A DNA stretch of 64,000 nucleotides. It comes from S015-6 sp964479535. Its GTDB lineage: Bacteria > Desulfobacterota > DSWW01. Position 1 is the stretch's first letter, and each line of letters begins with the position of its first letter. The stretch lies in contig CAYZMM010000004.1 of the NCBI GenBank assembly GCA_964479535.1, positions 124,001 through 188,000 on the forward strand, given 5' to 3'. Of the stretch, positions 1 to 8,871 are shown piece by piece. Below the pieces are notes generated by a model. That model was given only the letters and a program-made list of their open reading frames with translations. It did not search any database and was not told where the DNA came from. The translations under genes were made by a program, and so were the position numbers.

Positions 1-2
1 GC

Positions 3-632
3 CGATCCGAGGGCTTTGCCGGCGGCAACCCCTTCGGGGCCGGAACGGGTTCTTACGATTTCGGTTTCGGGTTCGACCCGGGCCCTGCACCGGCCCGCGA
101 CCTGGAAGCGGATGTAACGATCGGTTTCGAGGAAGCGATCCGGGGCGGAACGCACCGCATCTCCCTGCAGAGAAACGCGGGGGCCGGAACGGAAAGCCTG
201 AACGTGAAGATCCCGGCCGGTGTGGCCGACGGCGGCAGGCTGCGAATCCCCGGAAAGGGGGCCGCCGGGCCGGAAGGCAGGAACGGGGATCTCCTCCTTC
301 GCATTCACGTGATCCCCCACAAGGTGTTCCGAAGGGAAGGAAAGGACCTCCACATGGACCTTCCCGTGACGGTAAGCGAGGCCGCACTGGGGGCGAAAGT
401 CGAGGTGCCGACCCTCAACGGGAAAGCAACCGTGACGATTCCGGCCGGAACGCAAAGCGGGGCCAAACTCCGCTTGAAGGGAAAGGGTGCACCGGACCCG
501 AAAGGAGGAACCCCGGGTGACATGTACGTGCACACGCGGATCGTTGTGCCGAAGAGCACCGATGCAAAGGAGAAGAAGATCTTCGAGACCTTGAAGGAAC
601 TGGAAAGCGATCCGCGGGCGGGGATGTTCTAA
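3..632 (+). CDS. DnaJ/CbpA-type co-chaperone, C-terminal part (5' end outside window)
   Basis: The reading frame is open from base 3, so the J domain lies upstream of the window. What remains is the end of a Gly/Phe-rich linker (GFAGGNPFGAGTGS) followed by the two beta-sandwich substrate-binding domains of an Hsp40 (EADVTIGFEEAIRGGTHRI, then HMDLPVTVSEAALG). No CxxCxGxG zinc-finger repeats occur between linker and sandwich, so this is the zinc-less CbpA/type II form rather than canonical DnaJ. Such proteins deliver unfolded clients to DnaK and stimulate its ATPase. The gene sits 12 bases before grpE, which encodes the DnaK nucleotide-exchange factor, so the two are very likely co-transcribed. 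The family call is firm; whether the cell regards it as DnaJ or CbpA cannot be decided here. Confidence 0.9.
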   Translation, partial: RSEGFAGGNPFGAGTGSYDFGFGFDPGPAPARDLEADVTIGFEEAIRGGTHRISLQRNAGAGTESLNVKIPAGVADGGRLRIPGKGAAGPEGRNGDLLLRIHVIPHKVFRREGKDLHMDLPVTVSEAALGAKVEVPTLNGKATVTIPAGTQSGAKLRLKGKGAPDPKGGTPGDMYVHTRIVVPKSTDAKEKKIFETLKELESDPRAGMF

Positions 633-644
633 AGGAGACCGAGC

Positions 645-1346
645 ATGCGTATTCCGATCACCATAACCGGCCCTGAAGACCGTTCGAGCCGCAAAGAGCC
701 GGGTCAACCGTTGCGGCGTCATCCGCGATATCGCGATTCGCACGGAAACCTCGTGGACGACGAAGGCATAGGTCTCACCGGCCCTGTCGTGCGGGGTCCG
801 ACGAACCTGGCCGTGGAACAGGAGCCCGAGAGGGAACGTGAAGTCAACGCGCCCTACGATGAGCCGCCCGTAGAGAGCGAGCCCGCCCCGGAGCCGACGA
901 GGCACGTGAAGCCGGATCAGGAACCGAAGGAAGACTGGAAGGAGCGCTACCTTCGGCTGCGCGCTGATTTCGACAACTACAAGCGACATGCCGAAGCAGA
1001 GCGGGACCGGCTCTCAGGAATGGGCCGGGAAAAGGTTCTGGAGGATATCTTCCCCGTGGTGGAGCACATGGAGAGGGCGATACGGGCGGCAAAGGACGCA
1101 CGCGACCGGACCGGCATCCTGGAAGGCATCGAGCTGGTCTACCAGGAGTTGCTCAAGGTGCTGGAGAAGAACGGTGTGGAAAGGATCCGGACGGTGGGAA
1201 CCGCCTTCGACCCGGAGTTCCACGATGCGCTCGCGGTGTCCGATCACGCCGACTACCCGGCCGGTACGGTGGTGGAAGAGGTCCGGGCGGGATTCAGGAA
1301 GGACGGCAAGCTGCTCAGGCCGGCGTCGGTGATCGTTGCCCGTTAG
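645..1346 (+). CDS. grpE: GrpE nucleotide exchange factor
   Basis: GrpE is the dimeric nucleotide-exchange factor of DnaK. The 233-residue product has a long charged, Pro/Glu-rich N-terminal extension (residues 1-95) with no recognised domain. Then comes the typical GrpE core: a long helix (WKERYLRLRADFDNYKRHAE) with the family's ADFxNYKRR-like signature, the four-helix dimerisation part, and the C-terminal beta domain carrying the G(V/T)xFDPxxHxAL signature (GTAFDPEFHDALAV) and ending GKLLRPASVIVAR. It is longer than many GrpEs (about 190-200 residues) because of the N-terminal tail. The start follows an AAAGGAGACC ribosome-binding site 12 bases after the DnaJ-like gene, so the pair forms a heat-shock operon. 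The downstream gene is convergent. Confidence 0.96.
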   Translation: MRIPITITGPEDRSSRKEPGQPLRRHPRYRDSHGNLVDDEGIGLTGPVVRGPTNLAVEQEPEREREVNAPYDEPPVESEPAPEPTRHVKPDQEPKEDWKERYLRLRADFDNYKRHAEAERDRLSGMGREKVLEDIFPVVEHMERAIRAAKDARDRTGILEGIELVYQELLKVLEKNGVERIRTVGTAFDPEFHDALAVSDHADYPAGTVVEEVRAGFRKDGKLLRPASVIVAR

Positions 1347-1381
1347 CCTGCGCCCGTTGACGATCCTGTCCCAACCACCTG

Positions 1382-1600
1382 TCACTTGTATTTCTTCAAG
1401 AGGTCCTTCTTCGCCCTTTCGTACTCCCTCTGGGTGATGACGCCCTGCTCATAGGCCTCCTGCAGGTCGGTGAGTTCCTGACCCAGGGTTGCATTCGACT
1501 GCTTGACCTGGGCACCCCCTCCTCCACAGCCCGCGAAAACACCGCCCGCGAGTATCGTGAAGACCAGAACACCCACAACCACTAACTTGCTGAGACGCAT
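1382..1600 (-). CDS. small SHOCT-domain lipoprotein
   Basis: This 72-residue protein starts with a lipoprotein signal peptide (MRLSKLVVVGVLVFTILAGG) with the lipidated cysteine in VFAGC at about residue 24, followed by a Gly-rich linker. The C-terminal 30 residues (LQEAYEQGVITQREYERAKKDLLKKY) match the SHOCT short helical module, usually found at the ends of membrane or secreted proteins and thought to mediate oligomerisation. Function is unknown. It is the last gene of the minus-strand run that begins with the LolA-like gene and lies 57 bases after the SLC12-like transporter. It is convergent with grpE. Confidence 0.8.
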   Translation of the reverse strand: MRLSKLVVVGVLVFTILAGGVFAGCGGGGAQVKQSNATLGQELTDLQEAYEQGVITQREYERAKKDLLKKYK

Positions 1601-1657
1601 ACCCCTCTCCTTGTCTGATTGTTTGACGATTCAGATGCCGCCAACCGGATATCTGTT

Positions 1658-4300
1658 TCAACCCTCCCCTCCTTCGCCCTCTCCGGGTTCCGCCTCGATC
1701 TCCCCTTGTTCTTCGGGCACCAGACCGGCCGCCTCGACCTTCTTCGCCGCCTCCTCCATCCTGGCGAGTGCCTCGGCATGCCGCCGCGCCGCCCTGTCGG
1801 CAAGCTCCATCACATCCAGGGAGGCCGACTCGATGTCCGAGCCTTCCTCGTGGTCCGCACCGGCATCGCCCGCTTCCTTCCACTCCCTCAATTTCTCCTC
1901 TGCGTACCCACGGGCCTCGGCCGCTTCCTCTTCCGCCTTCCGGACCTCCCGCTTCGCCCTGGCAAAGGCATCGAGCGCCGCGGCGATCTCGGCGGACTTC
2001 CCCTCCTCCGGTTCTGCATCCAGGGGGATGTCTTCTGCGGCCAGCCCGATGGCGGTCACCGGCAGGGGAGCGAGAAGATCTTCGATCCGCCCGCCAAAGG
2101 GTCCGACCAGGCGGTTTCCGCTCAGACGGAAGGGCAGGAAGACGAGGGCGGCATTTCCCGAATGCTCCGCCACGGCCTCCAGGGTCGTGCCGACCACGAC
2201 CTCCGGTTCCGCCGTGATCCTGAACTCCTCGAGGGTCTTGCGCAGATCCTCGACCGTGGATTCATATTGCGCGTCCGTCTCCACGGACCCCTCCCCAGCC
2301 CCATCGGTTTCGGCACCCTCCTCGGCACCCGATTCGGCAGCCAGGACACGGAGCCTTGCACCGCTCCATTCCGGACACTTCGTCATGAGATAGGCAAGAA
2401 GGAGCATCAGCCGGGAGGTCCGGTCTTTCCACCACCACACATCGATCCGTCGCTTGTCCGGGGGGAGTTCCGCCAGGGATGCCCAGGCGTCTTCCTTTGC
2501 GTTCAGGATGAGAATGTTGCAGCCCAGCCGGAAGAGGGCCCGCAGGTTGCGTCCATAGATCTCCGTGCTCTGGGGCTGCGCCTCTCCGGGAAGCTGCTCG
2601 AGCCAGTTGAGAAGGATCGTATTCGCACGAATCGGACCGATCCCGTAAGCTTGAACCAGCGTACTCGCCCCCACGCTCAGATTCGGAGCGGCCACGGCAA
2701 GCGAAAAGGCGCCGGGATGAAATCGTGCCAGGTCCTTGCGAAGCTCCGCCTCCACCTCCTGCCGGCGCTTCATCATCTTCACCCCCTCTCCCTCCAGGAT
2801 CTTGACCAGTGTGGTCAGCCCGCTCGGGCCTTCGAGCCAGGAGGCGAACCGAAGAAGGGGCGCCCGCCGTTCCGGATTCTCCGAAAAGACGAGCAGCTCC
2901 GGACGCCAGTCCCTCGGATGCTCCTGCTCCCTGGCCGCGCCGAGGAGGTGCTCCCGAACCCGCTGAAGATGGTACGACCGTCGGCTGTCGGCCCAGCGTG
3001 CAGGTCCTGCCGTGCGCTTGAGGTACTGGTAGATGGAGAAGAGGACGGCGATGGCGACCAGCCCCGCCGCCACGTCGATGGCGAGCATGGCCCCGAGGCA
3101 GGCGACCCCGCCCAGGAGGCTGAGCCTCGCGTCGAACCAGCGGAATCGGGGGCGAAAGGAGGGGCTCGCCGCCCTGGCCTCGTAGAAGGTCGCGTAGTTG
3201 AGGAGACCGTAGGAGATGAGGAAGAACATGGAGACCACGGGCGCGATCAGGTTCAGCTTCCCGAGGGCGATCGTTGCGAAGGCGATCCCGCAGGAGAGCA
3301 GCACCCCCCGCCGCGGGTTTCCCGCGGCTCCGGCCCCCTTGGCAAAGGGCAGCAGGAAGGGAAAGATGCGATCCTGCGCGAGGGACTGGAGGATTCGCGG
3401 CGCGCCCAGGAAAGAGGCCATGCCGGAGGACAAGGTCGCTGCGATCACCCCCGCGTCGATAACGAAACCGATGCTCGCCAACCGCTTCATGGCCGTGTAG
3501 TCCCGGCTGAGCACCTCCCGGGGCAGCCCCCCGGCGAAGAGGAGGGCGACGATGAGATAGACGAGGGCCGAAAGCCCGACCGCGAGAAAGGTGCCGAGGG
3601 GCAGGCTCTTGCCCGGGTCTTTCAGGTCGCCGGACATGCTGACGCCCTGCGTGAATCCCGTAACGGCGGGGAAGAAGATGGCGAAGAGCACCCAGAAGGG
3701 AGGCCCGGACTCGGGCGCGCTCCAGTTGCTCACCAGCAGGCCGGAGTCCCAGCGGGTGAAACCACCGACGAAAACGGAGACGAGGGCAAGCACCAGGATC
3801 GTCATGACCGCGTACTGAAACCTCGTGGCCCAGTCCGCGCCCAGCCACGCAAAGACGAAGAGCAGGGAGGCGGCGAGAGCCGCAATGATTTGAGGAACGT
3901 ACCTGCCCGAGAAGGGAAGTACGTCGGTCAGGGCCTCGCCGAAACCGATGCAGTAGAAGGCGATCGACACCGATTGGGCCAGAAAGAGCACGATACCGAT
4001 GGCCCCTCCGAACTCGAGCCCCAGGGTGCGGGAGATGAGGTAGTAATCTCCCCCCCCCTTGACCTTCAGGTTCGTGGTGATGGCCGAAAGGGAAACGCTG
4101 GTCAGGACCGAAATCGCATTCGCCAGGCCGATCATGATCAAGGCGCGGCCCAGGCCCGCGTTGCCCACCACGTACCCGAGCCGGAGGAACAGGATGATCC
4201 CGAGGATCGTCAGGATGCTCGGCGTGAAGACCCCGGCGAAGGTCCCCAGCTTGCCCTCCTGCGACCCGGACCCCGCCTTCTGGCTCGTACCTTCCACCAT
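1658..4300 (-). CDS. SLC12-like (cation-chloride cotransporter/APC superfamily) permease
   Basis: The 880-residue protein belongs to the amino acid-polyamine-organocation superfamily and most resembles the SLC12 Na/K-Cl cotransporter branch. The N-terminal half holds about 12 hydrophobic segments, beginning with GVFTPSILTILGIILFLRLGYVVGNAG, the conserved TM1 region of that branch. The C-terminal half is soluble and includes a segment around residues 560-640 resembling the cytosolic SLC12 C-terminal domain. It ends in a Glu/Ala-rich predicted coiled coil (about residues 745-880) typical of no transporter I know. The substrate cannot be read from sequence; ions or amino acids are possible. The gene follows the outer-membrane barrel gene by 10 bases, so it is probably cotranscribed with the ABC/LolA-like genes. 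Confidence 0.85.
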   Translation of the reverse strand: MVEGTSQKAGSGSQEGKLGTFAGVFTPSILTILGIILFLRLGYVVGNAGLGRALIMIGLANAISVLTSVSLSAITTNLKVKGGGDYYLISRTLGLEFGGAIGIVLFLAQSVSIAFYCIGFGEALTDVLPFSGRYVPQIIAALAASLLFVFAWLGADWATRFQYAVMTILVLALVSVFVGGFTRWDSGLLVSNWSAPESGPPFWVLFAIFFPAVTGFTQGVSMSGDLKDPGKSLPLGTFLAVGLSALVYLIVALLFAGGLPREVLSRDYTAMKRLASIGFVIDAGVIAATLSSGMASFLGAPRILQSLAQDRIFPFLLPFAKGAGAAGNPRRGVLLSCGIAFATIALGKLNLIAPVVSMFFLISYGLLNYATFYEARAASPSFRPRFRWFDARLSLLGGVACLGAMLAIDVAAGLVAIAVLFSIYQYLKRTAGPARWADSRRSYHLQRVREHLLGAAREQEHPRDWRPELLVFSENPERRAPLLRFASWLEGPSGLTTLVKILEGEGVKMMKRRQEVEAELRKDLARFHPGAFSLAVAAPNLSVGASTLVQAYGIGPIRANTILLNWLEQLPGEAQPQSTEIYGRNLRALFRLGCNILILNAKEDAWASLAELPPDKRRIDVWWWKDRTSRLMLLLAYLMTKCPEWSGARLRVLAAESGAEEGAETDGAGEGSVETDAQYESTVEDLRKTLEEFRITAEPEVVVGTTLEAVAEHSGNAALVFLPFRLSGNRLVGPFGGRIEDLLAPLPVTAIGLAAEDIPLDAEPEEGKSAEIAAALDAFARAKREVRKAEEEAAEARGYAEEKLREWKEAGDAGADHEEGSDIESASLDVMELADRAARRHAEALARMEEAAKKVEAAGLVPEEQGEIEAEPGEGEGGEG

Positions 4301-4310
4301 CCCTCTTTCC

Positions 4311-5600
4311 TCACTGCATGTAGAAACGCAACTCGATGAAGAAGGTGAACGGGTAGGTCCCGTATTCGCTGTTCAACCGAAAATCCGACAGGGCGAGCCC
4401 TCCCGGCGCGAGAACGAAGGTGGGCGCTTCCCCCACGGGGATCGTGCATCCGGCCGTGGCCACGGCGTTGTCCGCGACCGAGTATTCGAGAACCGGGTTC
4501 AGGGTTGCGGACGGGTCGGTCAGGTTCACGAGCACGTTGAGCATCCCCATCAGGATCGGGAAGATCTCGTAGCTTGCCCCAAGGCCCAGGTTGTGGCGGC
4601 CGAGCAAGAGGGTCCCCCGCGAAAGAAGCCGGTCGTCGATCAGGGACTGGTTCAGGTCTTCCACATTCACGGCGCCCGCACCGTAGTAATAATACTCTCC
4701 CAGCAGGTAGGGGCCCTTGCCCGGAAAACGGTAGTCCAACCCGACGAGGACATCCACATAGTCGGAGCTGTCCTTCACGTGGTTGAACAGGATCTCGCCG
4801 TGAATCCCGATCCCTGAACGCCCGAGATCTCCGGCAAAGTCGCCGCCTCCGACGATGTCGGTCTGCACCCAGCCACCGAGGACGGAGATGTCGTAGTCCT
4901 CGAACAGGGTCTTGAACTTCCCGACCCCGGCGGACCGGTCCGGGTCCGCATCCGGCCCGAAGGCCCACACGAACTCCGCCTGCGTGAAGGCGCCCAGTGC
5001 GAAAAGGAGCCGTGCCGCGTCGTTTCCCGCCTTGAACTCCCGGTCCACCTGAAGCGGACCGAAGGGGCTGAACAGGTCGACGGGCTGCCAGAACCGGCCG
5101 GTGCCCCACGTGATCGCCTGGCGGCCGAAGACGAAGTCGAGTCCCCACAGGGAAAAGGTGGCGGCGAGCCGGTCGAACGCGTGGGCCCACAGGAAGTCCT
5201 CGGTCTCTTCGATGTCCCAGGAGAGCGAAGTGTATCGGTAGAGGCTCCCGGTGTCGGTCACCGTGACGAACCCGGTCAGGCCCAGGGCCGTTTCCGGCGG
5301 GTTGATGAAGGCGAAGTGCTGATAGTGGACCTCGAGGGCAAGTCTTTCGTAGAGGCCCAGGTCCAGCATCATCCGGCCGCGGGCGAAGTTCGCGGCCTGG
5401 GTGCGATCCTCCACGAAGGGAATCTCATAGTAGCGGTTGCCCAGGAAGAGGTTCTTGAAGGTGGCTCCGAGATCCAGGAAGAGGGTGTCCGATTCGTAGA
5501 GCTGCCTGGCTTCGGACTCGGGGGGCAAGAGGAGAGCAAGGCTCCCGAGAAAGATCAGGAGCGGGAAGCGACCCCGGCTGAATCGGAAGACCCGCCTCAC
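4311..5600 (-). CDS. outer-membrane beta-barrel protein of the LolA/MacB-type locus
   Basis: The 429-residue product has a signal peptide (residues 1-31, ending SEA-R) and then alternating amphipathic beta strands rich in Tyr, Phe and Gly. It ends IELRFYMQ, close to the aromatic C-terminal signature used by the BAM machinery. I infer a porin-like or DUF1302-type barrel in the outer membrane. The start overlaps the end of the upstream ATPase gene (ATGA-type, 5597-5600). The surrounding LolA-like protein, two FtsX-type permeases and the ATPase suggest a dedicated machine that moves a lipid or lipoprotein toward this barrel. The family name is uncertain; the barrel call rests on sequence pattern only. 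Confidence 0.72.
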   Translation of the reverse strand: MRRVFRFSRGRFPLLIFLGSLALLLPPESEARQLYESDTLFLDLGATFKNLFLGNRYYEIPFVEDRTQAANFARGRMMLDLGLYERLALEVHYQHFAFINPPETALGLTGFVTVTDTGSLYRYTSLSWDIEETEDFLWAHAFDRLAATFSLWGLDFVFGRQAITWGTGRFWQPVDLFSPFGPLQVDREFKAGNDAARLLFALGAFTQAEFVWAFGPDADPDRSAGVGKFKTLFEDYDISVLGGWVQTDIVGGGDFAGDLGRSGIGIHGEILFNHVKDSSDYVDVLVGLDYRFPGKGPYLLGEYYYYGAGAVNVEDLNQSLIDDRLLSRGTLLLGRHNLGLGASYEIFPILMGMLNVLVNLTDPSATLNPVLEYSVADNAVATAGCTIPVGEAPTFVLAPGGLALSDFRLNSEYGTYPFTFFIELRFYMQ

Positions 5601-6328
5601 GGTGCCCCCTCTCTTCTCTCCTCTTCCTTCTCCCCCGAGACGGCTGAGGCCGTGTCCTCCAGGACTTCGCCGTCCCGAAGCCGGATCGTCCTCGTGGCGC
5701 GCTCCATGACCAGAGTATCGTGGGTCGAGAAGAGGAAGGTGGTCCCCTCCTGTCGGTTCAGCTCCCGCATGAGGTCGAGCAGGGATGCGGCCGTCCTGGA
5801 GTCCAGGTTCGCGGTCGGCTCGTCGGCCAGGACGATCCTCGGCCCCGAGGCGATCGCCCTTGCCACGGCCACCCGCTGCTGCTGTCCGCCGCTCAGCTCG
5901 TACGGCCTTCGGTGTTCCATTCCCTCCAGGCCGACATCCTTGAGAAGCCGCAGAACGCGGGTCCTTCGCTCCTTCTCGTCGACGCCCTGGAGGAGAAGAA
6001 TGAACTCGGTATTTTCATAAGCGGACAAAACGGGAATCAGGTTGTATGCCTGGAACACGAATCCGATGTGATGGAGCCTGAAGCGGCTCAGCTCCCCCGG
6101 CCCGAGGCCGCTCACTTCGGTCCCGTCGAGCCAGATGCTGCCGCGGTCCGGGCTGTCCAGTCCGCCCAGCAGGTTGAGCAGGGTCGTCTTCCCCGAACCG
6201 GAGGGACCCACCAGGGCGGTGAACTCCCCCTGCTCGATGGCGAGCGATACGCCTTTCAGGGCCTCCACCGCGACTGCGCCTTGCTGATAGATCCTCCAGA
6301 CGCCTTCCGTACGGATGATGGTTTCCAT
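5597..6328 (-). CDS. LolD/MacB-type ABC transporter ATP-binding protein
   Basis: This 243-residue ATPase has Walker A (GPSGSGKTT, residue about 41), Q-loop, the signature LSGGQQQRVAVARA, Walker B (IVLADEPTANLDS) and the switch His (FSTHD). The lineage is the MacB/LolD/FtsE group, which powers mechanotransmission rather than classic import. The presumed partners are the two MacB/LolC-type permeases encoded immediately upstream on the same strand (27 bases before this start). The GAGAGG sequence a few bases before ATG is a fair ribosome-binding site. Together with the LolA-like gene the set resembles a second lipoprotein- or lipid-sorting system. Confidence 0.93.
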   Translation of the reverse strand: METIIRTEGVWRIYQQGAVAVEALKGVSLAIEQGEFTALVGPSGSGKTTLLNLLGGLDSPDRGSIWLDGTEVSGLGPGELSRFRLHHIGFVFQAYNLIPVLSAYENTEFILLLQGVDEKERRTRVLRLLKDVGLEGMEHRRPYELSGGQQQRVAVARAIASGPRIVLADEPTANLDSRTAASLLDLMRELNRQEGTTFLFSTHDTLVMERATRTIRLRDGEVLEDTASAVSGEKEEERREGAP

Positions 6329-6355
6329 GGGGCCTCTCCTGCTCGTTGATCCGCC

Positions 6356-7588
6356 CTACTGGAACTTCGTGATGGCACGCACCGGATCCACCCTCGCCGC
6401 GCGAACCGCCGGGTAGATCCCCACGGCCAGGGTCACGCTGAAAACGATTCCCACCAGGACCAGAACCCGGTCGGGCGCCAGCTCCGAATAGAGCACGGAG
6501 TCGAAGACCGCGCCGGCCGCGCTCAACTGCCGGTCGCTGCCGAAGCCCATGTCGAAGCCGTGCTCGGCGAAATAGAGGTGGGCGCCCAGCCCGAGGACGG
6601 CACCGACCCCGAGGGAGACGAGAGACAGGAACATCGTCTCCAGCACGACCAGTACCAGCAGCCGGCCGGGTGCCATGCCGAGGGCGACCATGAGCCCGAA
6701 CTCACGGGTCCGCTCCAGCACACTCATCAGGATCGTGTTCAGAATGCCGAGGGCCACCACGACCATGATGATGCCCATGAAGATGTAGGTGCCCGCGTTG
6801 TCCATCTGCACGAAGAGAACCAGGTCGGGCATGACGTCCTCCCAGTCGAACACGGCCGCCTTCGATGCCGAGAGCAGGGGCTCGATCTTCTGCTTGATGC
6901 AGGCCTGATCTTTCTCCTTCTCCAGGAACACCGCCAGCTGGGTGGCTCCCTCGGATATGCCCAGCAAGGCCCGCGCCAGGGGAAGGCTCACCTGGGCGAA
7001 GTAGCCGTCCATCTCCTGGATGCCGGTCCGGAAGATCCCGCGGACCCGGACGAGTTGGCTCGAGATCTGCCCCGAGGCATCCTGGGCGGTCACCACCGCC
7101 TTGCCACCCAGCGAGGCCTCGAGCCTGCGGGCCAGGTCCTCGCCGATGAGGACTCCCCGCTCGTCCTCTTCCCGGAGGTACCGCCCCTCGGTGATCTTCG
7201 GCTCGAGGGTTCGGCGGGTCATGTCCGAAGCCGGATCCACGCCCATGATCGCCACGCCCGCCGAGTTCTCCGCCGTGTAGAGGAGCCCCCTCACGATGAT
7301 CCGCTCCGAGACGTTCCGGATGCCGGGAAATCCGCGGATTCGGTCCCGCAGTGCGGAGGCGCCCTGAACGAGCTTGTCGTTCGTCGGCTCGTCCGGGTAT
7401 TCCTCGTGCTCCACCGTGAGGTTGCCGGAGCCGAGGCGGACGGCGTTCCGGATCAACTGGTTGTGGAATCCGTCCGCCAGACCGAGGAAGATCAACGCCA
7501 GGGCGAAGCCGACCGCGATCATCGTCAGGGTGATGAGCGTACGCCTCCGGTTCTTCCAGAGGTTGCGCCACGCGAGCTTGAGAAGAAT
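6356..7588 (-). CDS. ABC transporter permease, MacB/LolC (FtsX) family, possibly ATT start
   Basis: The product (about 410 residues from the proposed start) begins LLKLAWRNLWKNRRRTLITL, the conserved N-terminus of MacB/LolC permeases. It then has TM1, a large periplasmic domain (to about residue 270), and three C-terminal membrane helices with the FtsX signature LGILNTILMSVLERTREFGLMVALG. The frame stays open upstream to 7822, but that would overlap the previous permease by almost 200 bases and encode Arg-rich nonsense. No ATG, GTG or TTG exists at the expected position. The best-placed initiator is ATT at 7586-7588, four bases after GGAGAGG. It lies 38 bases downstream of the other permease and 27 before the ATPase. 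Start confidence is low, family confidence high. Confidence 0.9.
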   Translation of the reverse strand: MLLKLAWRNLWKNRRRTLITLTMIAVGFALALIFLGLADGFHNQLIRNAVRLGSGNLTVEHEEYPDEPTNDKLVQGASALRDRIRGFPGIRNVSERIIVRGLLYTAENSAGVAIMGVDPASDMTRRTLEPKITEGRYLREEDERGVLIGEDLARRLEASLGGKAVVTAQDASGQISSQLVRVRGIFRTGIQEMDGYFAQVSLPLARALLGISEGATQLAVFLEKEKDQACIKQKIEPLLSASKAAVFDWEDVMPDLVLFVQMDNAGTYIFMGIIMVVVALGILNTILMSVLERTREFGLMVALGMAPGRLLVLVVLETMFLSLVSLGVGAVLGLGAHLYFAEHGFDMGFGSDRQLSAAGAVFDSVLYSELAPDRVLVLVGIVFSVTLAVGIYPAVRAARVDPVRAITKFQ

Positions 7589-7626
7589 GGCACCTCTCCT
7601 CTTTCGAGGCTGTCCCGCCAGCCTCC

Positions 7627-8841
7627 TCAGGTTCGCATCACCTCGACCGGCTTGAGCCGTGCCGCCTTGACCGAAGGGTAGAGCCCTGCCAGGGCGGAGA
7701 TGATGAGCATGATTCCCATGCACTGCAGCATGCCCGCGGGCCAGAGGGCGGCTCGGAGCACGTTCTCGATGGCGAACCCCGTGTACTCGAACCCCTCTCC
7801 GAACAGACCGGTGAGATCCCACCCCTTCACCTTCAACCGCCAGCTCCAGAGCAGGCCGAGGCTCAGGCCCAGGATTTCGCTGATGCCGGCGAGCATGAGC
7901 GTTTCGAGGAGAATGAGGCGGACCAGCCGCACGGGCTTGAGGCCCACGGCGAGCATCAGGCCCAGCTCGTACATCCTCTCGAACACGGCCATGAGCATGG
8001 TGTTCAGGATGCCGAGGGAGGCAATCGAAAAGACGATCAGGAGCATGATCGTGGTCCAGGCCTTGTTCAGGGCGAGCGCCTCCCGGAGGGTCGGTGCGAT
8101 CTCCTTCCAGGTCCGGACTTCGCAGCCTGCCCCCTGAAGGAGCGCGGCGACCTCCGGCTTGTAGCGTTCCACCTCCACCGCGTTCGGCGTGCGGACCGCC
8201 ACCTCGTGGATCCGGCCGGGAAGGACGAGCAGTTCCGCAAAGTCCCCGAGGGACATGATCACGGCGGTGCGGTCGGTCGTCTCGTCCAGGGTCTTCAGGA
8301 CACCCACGACCCGGTACAGATCGTTCCCCAGGCTGCCGTCCGCGGCCTGGGTGATCAGGGCAAGCTCGCTGCCGGGCCGCGCGCTCAGGGTCTCGGCGAT
8401 CTTCCTGCCCAGGAGGACCGTGTTTTCATCTCCCGGTCGGAGGTAGCGGCCCTTCAGCATGTGCTTCCAGAGGTCCGTGACTTCCCGCTCCTGCTGCGGG
8501 TCGATCCCACGGATCTGCACCCCTGCGGACTGGTCCCCAAGGCTTGCCAGGCCGTACGCGTAGGCGCGCGGCGCCGCCTGATAGCGGGTCTCCTCGAACC
8601 GGTCGAGAATCGAACGAGGCAGGGTGCCGTGAAGCCCTCTGTCCCTGTAGTAACCCTCTGCATGGGCCTGCACGTGCCCGAGGGAGCGGTCGGCGGCGTA
8701 ACCGACCATCTGCCGGTTCATCCCCTCGATCAGGTTCGTGGCGACGATCATCAGGGTCAGGCTGAAGGTCATGGCGCACAGGGTGATCAGGGATCTGCGC
8801 GGGTTCCGCCAGATGTTGCGCCAGGCGATGCGGACCAGCAT
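7627..8841 (-). CDS. ABC transporter permease, MacB/LolC (FtsX) family
   Basis: This 404-residue paralogue of the following gene starts MLVRIAWRNIWRNPRRSLITLC and shows TM1, a periplasmic domain of about 220 residues and three C-terminal helices. The FtsX motif is IASLGILNTMLMAVFERMYELGLMLAVG. Two different permeases in tandem imply a heterodimeric membrane unit like LolCE rather than homodimeric MacB. It lies 30 bases after the LolA-like gene. By analogy it would extract a lipidated substrate from the inner membrane using the ATPase encoded at 5597-6328. The substrate is unknown. Confidence 0.93.
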   Translation of the reverse strand: MLVRIAWRNIWRNPRRSLITLCAMTFSLTLMIVATNLIEGMNRQMVGYAADRSLGHVQAHAEGYYRDRGLHGTLPRSILDRFEETRYQAAPRAYAYGLASLGDQSAGVQIRGIDPQQEREVTDLWKHMLKGRYLRPGDENTVLLGRKIAETLSARPGSELALITQAADGSLGNDLYRVVGVLKTLDETTDRTAVIMSLGDFAELLVLPGRIHEVAVRTPNAVEVERYKPEVAALLQGAGCEVRTWKEIAPTLREALALNKAWTTIMLLIVFSIASLGILNTMLMAVFERMYELGLMLAVGLKPVRLVRLILLETLMLAGISEILGLSLGLLWSWRLKVKGWDLTGLFGEGFEYTGFAIENVLRAALWPAGMLQCMGIMLIISALAGLYPSVKAARLKPVEVMRT

Positions 8842-8871
8842 CCTGTCGTATCCCCTTGCGGGTTTGCACCC

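Noticed and set aside
1619..4339. Open frame of over 900 codons on the plus strand opposite the SLC12-like gene
   Set aside because: It mirrors a clearly recognisable membrane transporter on the other strand and has biased, low-complexity composition; a GC-skew shadow.
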